From Lytechinus pictus (taxonomy: Eukaryota; Echinodermata; Echinoidea; Temnopleuroida; Toxopneustidae), in assembly GCF_037042905.1 (NCBI RefSeq), contig NC_087245.1, positions 6,649,501 through 6,713,500 on the forward strand: DNA of 64,000 nucleotides, given 5' to 3'. Every line of letters begins with the position of its first letter. Within the stretch, counting starts at the first letter, position 1. The notes below the pieces were generated by a model that worked only from the letters and a program-made list of their open reading frames with translations, was not told the DNA's origin and did not search any database. Shown one piece after another: positions 34,453 to 48,600 of the stretch. The translations under genes and the position numbers were made by a program.

Positions 34453-35276
34453 CCGCTGCGAAACTCACTCATCACCACTGAAAAAAGAACAGTGACACAA
34501 TATTGTGTAATTTTGCAACTTTTGAATTTTGACCTTGCCCCTCATTTCAAGGCACTGCACCTCCATGTGAACCATAATCATATCATGTAGGGTATAATTT
34601 TAAAGAGAATTGATTGTTCTATTCATTGTTATTAATTACACATTGATATTTACTAAAACCGAGGAGGGATTATCGGTCAAAGTCAGATTTCCAAACATTC
34701 AGAGATAGATTTCACAATTATTAAACATGTTTTTTACTAGAAATTTGATACTCGAGGCAGGAGTGGAATCTTATCTAGCATTTGAAATTAAGAGCTAAGC
34801 AAATCGTTCACGCATGGCAGATTACATACAATATATATTGAGGCAATGAGGAATTATCGATCAAAGTAAAAAAAAAAAAACGCTGAGAAACTCACTCATC
34901 ACCACGGAAAAAAGAACAGTGACTTTCAATATTGTGTCATTTTGCAACTTTTGAATTTTGAATTTGCCCCCCATTTCAAGGCACTGCACCTCCATGTGAA
35001 CCATAATCATATCATGTAGGGTATAATTTTAAAGAGAATTGATTGTTCTATTCATTGTTATTAATTACAAATTGATATTTACTAAAACCGAGGAGGGATT
35101 ATCGGTCAAAGTCAGATTTCCAAACATTCAGAGATAGATTTCACAATTATTAAACATGTTTTTTACTAGAAATTTGATACTCGAGGCAGGAGTGGAATCT
35201 TATCTAGCATTTGAAATTAAGAGCTAAGCAAATCGTTCACGCATGGCAGATTACATACAATATATATTGAGGCATA
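34453..35276. repeat. Tandem duplication, unit about 427 bp
   Basis: Bases 34453-34879 are repeated from 34880 to ~35276. Shared blocks include GAAACTCACTCATCACCAC, CAAGGCACTGCACCTCCATG and AATCGTTCACGCATGGCAG. Differences are a handful of substitutions and short indels (ACACAATATT versus ACTTTCAATATT). Confidence 0.9.
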
Positions 35277-35734
35277 TCATAAACGATTTGTGCAGAAACT
35301 CACGTGTGAATCTGAATCCACTCTCATTTCAGGGATCAGTGAGAGAAACTTAAGAAAGAATACAAAAGAAATGCTAATGAGCCAATCGTCAAATAAACAC
35401 GGAAGTCGTATCTCGAACCAATCTTGTCCCATTTTTCTGCGCAACCTGGTTTTGACATTACAATTTCAAACTCCTCTTGCTTATTAATGCGTGACGTTTT
35501 CGTCTCATGTTAGGTATGAAAATAAGGAGGAATAATTGAATTGTATGTAAATGAAATATCGTAATTTATTTGCCTTTGAAGAAAAGACATGGGAATCACG
35601 GTTTCTTATTTTCTGGGACGCACTGTGTGTGTATATATATAAATATAGGAAGATACCCAATTACCCAGCCTTTACATGATTTACAAAATATGAATAGAGT
35701 GTCCCGTTTTCAGGCCTGAATCTCATTTTTTTTT

Positions 35735-36095
35735 TTCGCTCGCGCTCGCATCAATTGTTTAGTTATAAACCTATCCCGTTCATGATTACAAAGAGTGCTT
35801 AGAATGTCGATTTTTTTTAGGTTGGAATGTCAAAAAAATTCAGCTCGGGCTTCGCGCTCGCATAATTTTATTGTTGAAATATGAATTGTCTTCATGGCTA
35901 ACTGCAAACAGTCCTTAACAGGTCCAGTTTCGATCAGGCAAGAACGTATATTTACAAATTTCTACTCGCGCTTCGCGCTGACAGTAATTATCTAGTGTTC
36001 AGGATCACAAACATTGCCCAGAATGTTCTAATTTCAGTACAAAATAAATGAAATTTCCTAAAAATATTATCTCGCGCTTCACGCTCGCACTAATT
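35735..36095 (+). repeat. Satellite-like repeat, period ~110 bp, CGCTTCGCGCTCGC core
   Basis: Four cores (ending at about 35751, 35862, 35980, 36090) read CTCGCGCTTCGCGCTCGCA with small changes. Between them are diverged spacers with TAGTTA/TTGTT-AAGAATGT phrases. Each core is an imperfect palindrome (GCGCGAAGCGC-like). Confidence 0.75.
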
Positions 36096-36099
36096 AAAT

Positions 36100-36262
36100 A
36101 GGACTTATGATGTTTTGTTGCTTTATAAGAACATAGCTAAGAAGTGACTGACGGAACAAACAAAAATAAACTTTGAGCGGCTAATCGGGGAAAATATGGG
36201 TGAAAAACTTTTCGCCCCCCCCCCCCTCCCCATTGGCGAAAGCTTAATCCTCCCCTGTGTGG
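36100..36262 (-). repeat. Dispersed repeat, CGCCAATGGGGAGGGG type (copy 2)
   Basis: The reverse complement of the element at 2538, and joined directly to the ~110-bp satellite. The satellite may be its inner part. Confidence 0.65.
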
Positions 36263-36299
36263 GGTGAGAAGAAGGAATTAAAGAGGGAATGAGAATATC

Positions 36300-39200
36300 C
36301 TAAACAACTTTGATATTTGCCACCTGGAGACAGATTGATTTATATACATGTATGTAGATTTCATCAGTTGAGTGGTTACTGACCTCCTTACTCCTGAAGC
36401 AGGACATCTTCTTTCTCACAAATTTAATAGCAATAATAAAGTGCAAACGAACGGTCATTATTCGTATATTCAAAGTCCATCGGATACGAAGGGTCATTAG
36501 CCGACCTTATGCTAACTTTGTTATCGAATGTCAATATCATGAGGACAAGTCCTGCGTATCTTCATAGAAATTCATACGAAATAGGTATCATATCACATGC
36601 ACACTTTCAATAAAATGAAATATGTAATTCATTAAAAAAAATCTAGACAAGAGACAGGGGATATATTCCTCCAATTTACATATACTTCTTTAAAAAAACA
36701 TGATAGCAATCTTAATTCCAGATTTCCAACAAGTGACAATGGGCGATGAATAAATATTTGAACATCGCCCATGTCAAGTGATAAAGTCAAATAATAAATT
36801 GAATGCAACTAGAGTAATTATTCTCAAACCTGTCCATTGATACATGTTTTAAAGGTAAATCGCTAGGTTCTAAAATATAATGCAGTTTTGAGATGTACTA
36901 ATAAAATTAAAAAGTGAAAGGGCCTACTGAAAAGCAAAGCTTGTAAGATGTAGACCCCCTATCGAAAAAAAAATGTACAAAAGTAATATGATATATAAAT
37001 TTAGCAAACTTCTATAAATGTATGTAGATACTGTAACACGAATGTATATACACTGTCAGTACAAAATTATATATTGACTTTAAAATATTCAACACTACCG
37101 TGGATAAGTATAATATTTGAGTAGATCAGTAAGAATTCAGAAGAATTTTTTTGATGAGTATTTTAAATCGATTAAGATTAGCTCTTTTATCACACTGTCC
37201 ACAGATTTTCAGATTTTGGGTCCTGTGAAAAATACAGTTTTGCTAGAAAATAATGTTTTTAGGTGAGTGATAGTCATTTGACTGTCTATTATTATATGAA
37301 TGCAAGGTATTATTTCTCATGAATTTATTTTGTAGGACATTAGGTATACTATTTCTACCTAGCTGATACATGAATTGGAAAAGTTGTAAGCGGTACTGGT
37401 CACTGTAACATGGAATGAGGAATTAGAAAGAGTATGGTATGTATTCTCATCTTACAATCTCTTTGCATGCAGAATGAAAGTACGACTTTTTAAACGGAAA
37501 TTTGCCAATTCGAATGTGTTTTGATAATATAGTGTTACATCATTATGGGCATGATATAGCATTTTTATGTCGATTATTGAAACTTTCTTTAATTTTGATA
37601 CAATTGAGGAGTGATTACAAGTCATACGAAATTTTGCACGATGGTATGCATTGCCAAGTATTTCATTAGCTATTTTTTCTTTAAGGAATTGATTAAGAAT
37701 AACACTATAGAATTATACTGCAGCGAGCAAGAGTTTCATTTTAAACTCGACAACACAAAGAAATTAAAAATAATTACACAATGACAACCTTTAATACAAA
37801 TCAATATAATAATTCATACAATCTGGCAATAAGTAGTATGATTACCATGCTCAACAAAAATGATACGATGAAAGCAATAGTTATAGTAACATTAATGAAA
37901 CTTTGAATGATTTAAAGTCGAAGTATGACATTTTTTCTTCATCGTACCTTAAGCTTAATTTTGTAAAACGTAAACAAATCGGTGATTTCCTTCATGAATT
38001 CCAGCAGTTTTATGGCAAAGACTTGTATTCTGCACAAGGGGTAGGGAACGCTGACCAATTGTTTGTCAAAAAGTTGACCACATATCGGTGTATTGATCAA
38101 CCAACATAGAAAGAAAACAATATGTAATACTCTCTTCCAGTATTGTTTAGACAGACGAATGGTCTCTACGACCACAATATTCGAGGGGGAGGGCGAGGGC
38201 ATTCTTTCCCGGTCACAACATGATGAAAAATAATCCGGCCGTGTTAGGATTATGACATTAAAAATTAACTTTAAGTCCATTAAACTGTCCCTCTTTATCT
38301 CCCTCTTTCAACACACTAAATGAAAGCCCGGACCCTTTAATTCCTGTACCAGTCCTTCTCTAACCCCAAGTATCATTGGGTTCTCAAACAAACTTCTATT
38401 TATCCTGTGAGATTGTTGTCCCTAAATAATATTGTAAGAACCCCTGTCACCTGGTCTTTTTTTCTACAGCAAGAAACTTTATGAAAAGCCAATCACGAGA
38501 CAGTAATGTCAACTTTGGACTTTTCAGTGGCGTAAACATCTTTCTGTATTGTGATTAGCCAAAATGAGGGTAAAAGTCGTATGGTTGAAACACAGGGATT
38601 TACGATACGTATTATTTTCTTATTCATTCACGTCATCGGCGAAAATCATATAAGACTACCGAGTACTATGAGTCCGAAGGCCATTCATCCAATCTAAGGT
38701 AATTCATTTAATTTAATTATGATATCATGATTTTGATTGTCGAGGTTTAATCTACATATAGTAATGACATGTGGTTGTTATGATTTTTTTTGCTCCAAGG
38801 AGACTGTTACATAAATTGACAGGTTGCTTTGGGGTATTATGTTCATACATACAATATAAGCATATTAATTAATGATTACAATATCCCTATCTCTCTATCC
38901 TCCCCTCTCTCTCTATGTATATACACACATGTGTGTGGGTGTGTGTGTATTTGCATCGTCATCATGATCATCTACAGTACATAATCCCATATTCTGATCA
39001 TTAGACTTGGACCGAAAAGTCAGAAAAACATGTTTTCATTCCAATGTTTTACTATTTTGTTTTATATTTTACTCAATAGTTCACTTATTCAAACCAGAGC
39101 TCAAAATTATTTATCTTTTTTCTCCTTACCATGGATTTAGCACAAAATAGTGATCGATCTACTTAATGCATCAAACAAATAAGGTCAAGACATGCATGTG

Positions 39201-40260
39201 TCGAAGCTTGCATGGGAATGGCATAATTCGAGAGCGGAACCGCCCTAAAAAGTAAAAGTATAGTTTGAAGACACGGGATAAGGGGCGGCTTTGGGGGCTC
39301 ATTCACCCCCTCCCAAAAAATGTATTGCTCTCAAACCTCTGTCAATTTGGAGCAATAACCTTGCTTTGTTAACCTGGTTTCCAGAGGGGGTGCTGTCTGT
39401 AAATAACATACGCAGCTGCACCCCCTGAAAAATCTTGGGGTGTTTAAGCCCCCCCCCCCCCCGCCTCCTAGGGCCATTAACAGGCATCGCGAGAATTGTT
39501 AAAGTTAGTCAGTGATGCCGCGCGCACAATAAGGAACAAGAAACATCGTCTTTTCCACTCCTTTCTTGCCCCGTAAATCAAATTAAAAGACAGTGTTAAT
39601 ATGACTATATTGCGTAGGCTACTATGCTATAATACAGGACGGCGATCCCGAGGATCATGTTCCTTTGATCACCTAATTCTATTCAGGAATATTGATGATT
39701 TAAGACGCACATTGAGTTGCAGGTTTATAATAAAGTGCTTCAAAACTTTGATTATATTATGGAATCGACGTTACAATAATCAGTGCAATCAATCGTAGAA
39801 TTCATTCCCACTATCAATCGCTTAAGCCTTGATCAAGCTCTTCAGACGAGATGACTTAACCCTGCCTAGCCCGCATGCACTTTATTTTCAAACAATCACT
39901 GGATTCTAACATTCCACAATAAACAGTGGTATTTTCATATCGTCACAGCTCAGCACGCATTCATAGTAGAATCCTAAATGCTTAGTACATTTCATTGTCT
40001 TTCTTTTCTTCTGAATCATGTTGACATTCCACATTTCATGTTGAACAAGTATATTCTAGCAAAGCTACATACCAATGTCCCTTTGTTTAGCTAATAAACA
40101 ATCGGCTGATAATGCCACTCCCTGACTGAGATCAAGTTCGAAAGTATATTTAAAACAGTAATATTTGAAACAAGTCAACAAATGGAAAAAATGAAAAAAG
40201 AAATATTTGAAAATCATAATGTTAATAATATTTTGAGGTAATATTCAGAAAATAACATAT
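36300..40260. other. Intergenic DNA between the SLCO genes, right part
   Basis: No gene recognised. The block 37060-37740 has a texture like old transcribed retroelement sequence on the minus strand, but no motif can be named. At 38640-38698 a TATAAG-like box, a short exon-like stretch and a AAG|GTAATT donor could be the noncoding first exon of SLCO gene B; this is a guess. Confidence 0.35.
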
Positions 40261-40591
40261 CTTACTATGTTTTCCTTTCCCTTTCTTTCTCTCTCTCTCT
40301 CTCTCTCTGCTTTCTTTTACCTTAGTAGTGGATCTTTTGTGGCTATGGCTCCAGCACCCCTATCTGTACGTCAGTGTCTTGCAGAAGGAATTGCAGAGTA
40401 TTTTTGATAGAGTCATCCCTTTTCGATAGTCTTTACTAGCTTAACTCGCCCCATCTCGTTTTTCCCCCAATATTATATGGATGGGGAAGGATTGGGAGGG
40501 AATGTGTTAAAGGATATTGTGAGCAGAGCTAATAAATAAAGTCTCCATATCACCTCCTTTCTAGTATTGTTCATATACCCAGACGCACATT

Positions 40592-40791
40592 CAAGGGCGT
40601 AGGCTGGTTTGAGTATGGGGAGGTGGAACTAAACTTGGTATATGGGGGTGCACATCTCGGGGAGGTGGAATTAAGATTTGGAAAATCAGCTGTTGAACGC
40701 AGAAGGGGTAGAAATTTCGTTTTGCTTGCCGGTGTCGGAACTCTTCTGCCTCAGAGGGAGGGTGCACGTGCACCCACAGCCTACGCCCTTG
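40592..40791. mobile_element. Small element with 15-bp perfect terminal inverted repeats
   Basis: CAAGGGCGTAGGCTG at the left and CAGCCTACGCCCTTG at the right enclose 200 bp. GGGGAGGTGGAA occurs twice within. No target duplication is evident. Confidence 0.7.
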
Positions 40792-42220
40792 CGATTGTTA
40801 TCATATGTTGTACTTTAAAAACCTTGTAACATAATTCAAAGAAAACAAATGAATACCTTATTTTAATGACATCGAGAAGCCTTCAAACAGCTATGATCCC
40901 AGTATCCTCGAATAGATCTCCATAATTATGGCTTCACCATGGAGGGAACCCTTAACAGTGTCAGGTGCTGGTATCAGCTCAGCTTTGTCTGTTTGTTTAA
41001 ATCTGTTCTGGCAGTATAAGGGCTGGAATTCACTTGTTACCGTCGATCGTAGTATTAATATCCAAAGCCTTATTCACGGCGTTAAAGCACCTCGTATGTG
41101 ATTGGCAGCGAGTAGTTTTAAGTCTACATGCTGAGCTCCATCTGCTAATTGTCATAGGTAACAATAGAAAGAGGGTACACTTGTTAAACTTCTTGCAAAC
41201 AAGCCTCTATCCACGGGCCTCGTGATTTAGCATATATAGGCCTAGCTAACGGAGATTCATTTCGCGGGACAATAAATCTGGATTTATATTCCTAAGAGTG
41301 AAAATTTTTGTTCACGTGAAAAGGCATGACTAGATTGGAAGATTCGATCGAATGAAGAGATGTGCAACATGTGAGTATTATACTCAAAACGACATTAATC
41401 AGGCAAAATTATAGGCCTTGCTATGGATCCTATACTAGTACATGATCCATGGTTTTACCTATATAAAAGGCATTGACATGCAATAATTGACGAGCAATGA
41501 AGAATAAATTGGAGTTGCATTGCATTCGCTACTGAGTCATTCCCTCTGAATTATATTTATTGAAAATCGAAGGCAGTGATATTTTCGAATTGGTGAGATG
41601 GTGATCAATGGAAGCCTAGGAGAGATTGCACAATTATTAGTTAATCGAAAACGATTCGACGTAAAGAAATTTTTTTAATACAATCAAACTGTTCATGACT
41701 TATGGTTGTTTTCTTCGTGTTACCAAATCTCTTCAACTGACACAACAAATATGCGCATTTCAATGAGAAGTTACATAAACGAAAATACTTTTCTAAAGAG
41801 GTCCTTCATATACGCATAATAACTTCAATGATTTACGAAAGTAAATAACTTCAGTGGGCAAATTAGAATACCCGGACTATAATAGTTTGTTATACAATTT
41901 CGATGCCCATTATGAAGAATGAGCACTAGTCGGGCGAGAGGCAACAGTAAATCTTACAAAAGAAAACTAAACCAAAGTCTGTTATCTGCATAATTCGGAT
42001 GAAACTTGACTCACGGCCTAGATTCCGAATCCTTCCTGAGTTTTCTCGCATTCGCGGAGGGAGAATACTTTGTAATCCTGCATCGCGGGGAATAACAAAC
42101 TCTCTTAGAAGTCTAGTATTGAACCATTCAGCATATAAGGGTATAGAAATCCATAACATGATGTGATTTTGTTAACCAAATATATTCCTATACTTTCTCT
42201 CTCATTTCAGCTCCATCAAA

Positions 42221-42658
42221 ATGGCCATCGCCTCCTCCCAATCCTTCACAACAAAACCAGATATTCCTTACGACGGATGCAAGTACAGTGAAGTAACAAC
42301 CGCTGAGGAGGGTGATGATGGGACTCAAAGTAACGAGAAGAAATTGGTCCATTCCGAAACCATGGAAAGTCCGGGTTGCAGTACGGTCGGTGACGAGAAT
42401 GATAGGATGATACAGCCGGGTTTAGAGAATGGCGGAAGAAGTCTTAATAATAGAGGAGCGGAAGGAGAAGAAGAAGTATGCAGATATACATTAGAAGAAG
42501 GAGAAGTAGGAGATACTGACACCAAAGAGAAGCTAGATATAGATCCCGATCCTGGATCATTAAGATGGGGTTGGGGAAGATGGACTCCAAAGTGCACACA
42601 GCGGTTTAACACGCCACCTTGGCTTTTGGTTTTCTTAAGCGCACTCGTATTTTTCCAA
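42221..42658 (+). CDS. SLCO gene B, exon 1 (aa 1-146)
   Basis: Acidic cytosolic tail followed by the start of TM1 (WLLVFLSALVFFQ). Donor CAA|GTAAGA, phase 0 as in gene A. Confidence 0.93.
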
Positions 42659-45600
42659 GTAAGAATATACACGTTTCATGTCTTTTACCAATGGGTGATT
42701 CACCCGGGTTGTACTTTGTAGTTTCTTGTGTATTTATTTATTTTTGAATTATCGGTAACAATTTCCTATTGTATCAGTAAAAAGTTCATCCACATTATAA
42801 CTTTCATTTTGTCATTCTATGCATTGGATTTTTGAGATTTATCATTAAATCTTGTCTCCCATGATTTGCAATTCAGTTTTGATAATTTCAAGTTATGACG
42901 ATCTTGTCTGCATGAGTAGACTTCAAGACAATAATATGAAAGAAAACGATATGATTTGAACAGATAAAATAAAATGAGACAAACAAAATTTTACCTAAAT
43001 CGGATGAGGAATAACAAAGCTATGATATTTTAAAGTGTTTTCTAACACTTATTCTATGTACGTCTTCATGCAATGAGCAAGCTGATGATATCATAACCAC
43101 ACTCACTCCTTTGATGTTTTATATGAATTTACATTTATTCAAATTTTATCGACCAATAACGAAAAATGTTAGATTGACAACTGATTTGATGCGCGAGATA
43201 ATCCTAGCTGCGAACAATTTCGTAACAAGAAAGACATTTCGTACACACATGTACGAAAATATTAAATAATTATGATTTCATTTAATAACATAAGAAGGAG
43301 GAAAGTGGGGACATGACATCGTCATCAGTTCATATTGAATATTCATGATGACGTCCATGATAACTGCTTTTTTTTTTACAAAATAATGCTTAACTTCAAA
43401 AGTCAATAATTTTGTTATTTGTTATCAGATCTTGATGAAATTTCCAGCATTTTGCTCTGTGAATTTTACCCTCTTAAATATTTATAATCATTTTTAGCCA
43501 GGATTATCCCTTTAACGGCTGTCTTTCAAATTTGTTTGATATAGGGCATGGTGGGTAGCGGGCTTACCGGCAGCAATGCAACGTCAATTGAACGACGATT
43601 CCAACTTCGAAGTCAAGACTATGGTTTTCTCGTCAGCACATACGAAACCACCCATATCATCTTCACACTCTTCGTCGCTTTCAAAGGAGGGCGTGGCCAC
43701 AAGCTCAAGTGGGTTGCTTTTGGCTCATTGATTATAGGAATGAGCTCTTTTTTATTTGCGCTGCCCCATTTCACGACCGATGGATACGAGAACTTCAATG
43801 ATGAGCACGGCGATCTGGGGATCTGCGAATTCGAAGAGAATGGCGAACTCACCGTAACAGATGAGAAATGCAGAGATGGTCAAAAGGATGATAATTTATC
43901 ACGTTATATCTATCTATTTGGAGCTGCAGAGGTCCTCTTGGCAATGGGTTCTATTCCAATATACACACTTGGTATTGCAATACTTGACGAAAGTGTGACG
44001 CTTAGAAATAACGGTGTTTTTCTAGGTAAAAATATTGAAATATTTATTCATGAATCATTAATTTCGTCCTTTGGTATTTATTTGCCTAAAAACAAAACCA
44101 ATGAAATCGTACAACGTTCAAGTTTACATATTAATACCTAATCATCATAATTACAGTGAAGTTTATGAAAACTTCTGTAATTTTCTTTGCCAAGTTTCAA
44201 ACCGAAAGGGCGAATTGCATATACACGGATGGTAAGAAAGTGGCAAACACTTGTCTACTCTATCTAGTTATGAAAGTTGCCTTATATGTATCTGATGAAC
44301 TAATTGACTTTGTATGTAAGTTGACATTGCGTCATTTACATAATATCGTCATTACTGCATTAGGTAACTAATTTTACATAATTTATTGTCCCTTATTCCA
44401 GTTACTTTACTTTTCGGGGATACCTAATCACTGTTTTTATCTCTTTCTCTGATAGGTGTTTTCTATGCTGTTAGTACATTAGGGCCAGCGGTAGGGTACG
44501 TGGTAGCTGGTCTTTGTCTCACAATATTCACTGACATTCACCTTCCAGAGGGGTAAGTTCAACTTAATGTACATGATAAATCAGGGATGAAGTACTTGGA
44601 GGTACTTATATTATTTTTCTCTTCGCATTTGACATGTTTGATCTACTCTTGAAAAGTGCCCCTTAAAACACTTGAAATTCATTTAATAATGAATTCATTT
44701 TCTCAATAGTTCATATGTAGTTTACAGAAGAAAATATACGTTGCTCGTAAATCAAATATGGTGCAAAATTGAATAGGACTCTAATTCCTCGATGGTCATT
44801 TTTTTTTTGGGGGGGGGGGGTAGTTTTGTGTATTTCCACGTCTTCTTTAGAACTGAAGGAGAGGTATGGTATTTGTATCTTCATACTATTTTTAAACGAT
44901 GATTCTATGAATCAGGTTAGATTGTAAACCTTTCTTTAGTCAAGGAAGGCCAATCGGATTTTGAACCAGGTTAATATTCTCCTATATTAGTTAATTCGAA
45001 TTATTAATTAAAGCTCTGCATACTCTCTACAGTATAATAAGCTGTACTGGAATAAGTCTCAATAGGAATGACCACGGTATCAGTTTAATTCCTCTTAAGT
45101 GCTATTCAGAGGACAGAACCTCCAAATTAAGACTGTGGATGGATATGAACATGGCCATAAGCCCCTCATTGTATCTATAATAAATTTCGCAGGGCGATCT
45201 TTGGTAGATATGGACGTATTTGTCAGTGCATACATGACGCTCTCACCCAAGGTCCCAACTGTATACTTGAATCACCTGTCGCCTTTCAATAGAGATGTTT
45301 ATCGATGTATGCGTCCCACTCATCGTATCTTGTACTTGCATCATTCATAGAGCCTGTGAATGGCGATTTGGATGGATATGGGCGTGGCTTTTGTTAGTCT
45401 TCCACTCATTGTATTTCGATCTCATGTTATTCTAGGGTGGAGCTTTGATGGGAAGAGGCTTACGTGGCCTTTATCGATGTGTGTTTTTCACTCCTTGTAT
45501 TTCGTTCTTAAATCATTTCTAGGGTTGACCTTACAGATGGCGATCCTGGATGGGTAGGGGCTTGGTGGATCGGTTATGTCATAGCTGGTGTCTGTATTCT

Positions 45601-48600
45601 ACTTATCTCTATTCCTCTCGGAGCATTCCCAAGGGAATTGCCCAGTAAGTATTAAAGACTGTGTTACCTATTGATAACATCTATGGTAAATGGTAGGAGT
45701 TGGAATAGGATATAACATTCCTCAATCGTTCATAATTTTAGTAATCATGTTAAATTTGTCCAAATTTGATTTTGCCGATTGTCCGTTAGAGACAAGTTCG
45801 GTTCTGCAAGGTATATATAGATTTTGTCAAAGAAAATAATCTTTCGTGAAATTGCCACCAAAGCCGATAACTTGAGGATTTGTTCTTCTTCTTTTCTATT
45901 CTTTGCGTCCAGCAACTGCCAAAATTCGATTGGAGAAGGAATGCGAGGCGCATGCCAATGCCGGGGCGGATATCACGGCACAACCGAGTTTCGGATCACG
46001 ACCCGGTGACCTGTTGAAAGCAATCAAATACATATTGGTTAACCCAACCTACATGTGCATCACTTTGGCCGGGTGTTCGGACTCTTTGATGATCACGGCA
46101 TTCGGAGTCTTTCTGCCAAAGTTCATTGAGAATCAGTTTGCAACGACGGCTACCGTAGCAACAACCATTGTTGGTGAGTTTCTCGATCGACTGCTCTTTT
46201 TCCAGGATAGTTTTCCCCTTGTATTTTGTGACACAATAATTATGTCAAGCTGATCACAAGTACGTCTGTATAATGAAGTAACAACATTGGATCAGCCTTG
46301 GGGCGGCACCGAGAAAACGTTTATTTAAAATAACTGATGAATAGAATGATATTAATGAAGGGAGCTCGGGGTAATCTTCATCTCTCCATGCACTACCTCT
46401 ATTTAAATACCAGCTCATCACGAAAATCACCCTGATAGTTTGCATGAGACGAGAGAATGGCTAGCATGCAGTTGCATGGATGTACCTTCACGAACGCTTC
46501 CCTAGACGAAGGGTTGAAGGAATTCAAGCACGCGATTTGCGGAATCATCATTAACTTATATAAATGAGAAGGGGGAGGGGGTGCACCCCGTTGTAATACC
46601 ACTGAATATTATGATATAGATGAAACATTTCTTTCTTCGGTGGTTTCAATTTTCTGTTATCCTGCCCAGGGATTCTAGCACGTGATTTGCGGAATCATCA
46701 TTAACTTATATGACTGAGAAGGGGGGATGCACCCCGTAGTAATACCACTGAATATTACGATACAGATAAAACATTCTTTTCTTCAGTACTTTCCATTTTC
46801 TTTCATCTTATCCAGGTACCTGTATTGTACCTGGTGGGATACTTGGTGTGCTATTTGGAGGTTGGATTATTCGTAGATTTCGTCTAAGTGTAGTTGGAAC
46901 GATTAAATTCTGTCTTCTGTTGACGATCATAACAACACTTACATTACCTACCTTGTTCATTAGATGCCCACAAACTGATTTAGCAGGTGTTCTAGTGAGC
47001 TATGAACACAATGAGTAAGTTTTAACGAACTTGCATGGGGTGCATAGAGCTGCATACCCCACTTGTATCGCTATTGAAAAAGTTTGGGACACAATTTCAC
47101 AAAGGTTGACGGCCCTGACGAGAAATCACTGACAATTTCAGTAAAATCCTAGATATTAATGAGAAACAATGTATATTGAGAGTACCTTTAAGATGATTTT
47201 CTCTTAATTCAATGAGGAAATAAGAATATGACATTGCAGTAAACCGTCACATAATGAGCGATAGTTTGAGAGCAGTCACATTCCAGTCGTTTTTTTTAAT
47301 TATTTTATAAATCGTCAATGATTAATGCTTCACAAAACATATGGTGTTCGTATAAGTATAAAGGAAAGCACGACTTAACACACGACTGCTCGGTGACTTG
47401 TTCTTGGATGCCAAATCATTATGTTCATAATTTGTAATTTAATATATATATGACTACCATGACTACGTTATAGGAATATATAAATCGTAAATTTCATTGA
47501 GATTAAACAATAAATCGTGTTTAGATGTTAACTGTATAACTTTATAAAAAAAAGTATGGCATTGAAGACAGACAAAAGTGTTTGTGGAAAGTCCGACAGT
47601 CAGATAAGTCTGAGGTTGAAGATATTTCGGAGTGAACTGCCGAGTAATACTTCCACTTCTCGAAGTCTCGGCAATATGTTATCAACTTTCACAGTCATTA
47701 ATAATTACTGTGCTTGGAAAAAAACAATAATGGAAATAAAAACTAATATCACCAAGGTTTTGCAATACAGAATGCATATAAAGATTAACTTCATTATTTT
47801 CTATTTCGTTAACTGCATAGGGTTTTTTTCATTCATACAGTAATCATCATTTTGAAATGGATGGTAGTTGACGGAAGCAATGTTTTTGTACTACTTTACT
47901 TTTTTTTATCTACTATACCGTTATCTTTATCCGTGTTCTCTCATTATTAGTTCTAACAGCTACTTGCACAGCGAGTTAGATTTGACCCACACTTGTAATA
48001 CAGCATGCATTTGTTCAACCGCTCGCTACCTTCCTGTGTGCCTACAAGAATATGATCTTGAATTCTTCAGTCCTTGTCATGCAGGCTGCACCATTGATTA
48101 TGAAAATGGGGTAAGAAGAAAATTACATTAAAATATCCATTCATCATTTTATTATATTTTTAAATTGATATTATCATTAATTCATCTCTTTTTTATTATT
48201 ACTTATTAATCAATTTATTACTATTATTGTTATTATTATCACCATCATCATCATCATCATCATCATTATTATTATTATTTACATTATTATTATTATTATT
48301 ATCATCATCAGCATCATCATTATTATCATTCAGTTATTGTTTTCAGTTACACTATGGGATTGGTCTATGGCCAGGCATATGGAAAACTGTTGTAACGACG
48401 GACTTCGTTTTTTTTTTTCCTTGCCTGAAAATTGGAGCTCTAGTTTTTTTTTTCTTTTCAACTGTATTACACTGTCCGTATGTAAGAAATGGGCCCCGAA
48501 ACTTTGAAAACCTATACTATCTTTTACTGAAAATTTTCATAAAATTCACCAAGTGTGCACGAAATCCTTAAATTTCACTCTATAAAATGCACAAACGCCC

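Noticed and set aside
37903-38109. 68-codon frame with normal-looking composition
   Set aside because: No start context, splice partner or recognised motif; expected by chance in this amount of intergenic DNA.
38640-38698. Possible promoter and first exon of SLCO gene B
   Set aside because: Only a TATA-like box and one donor; no transcript evidence, and similar signals occur by chance. Kept only as a remark.
47556-47843. 95-codon frame in intron 6 of SLCO gene B
   Set aside because: No motif, and it lies wholly in an intron whose flanking exons join in frame without it.
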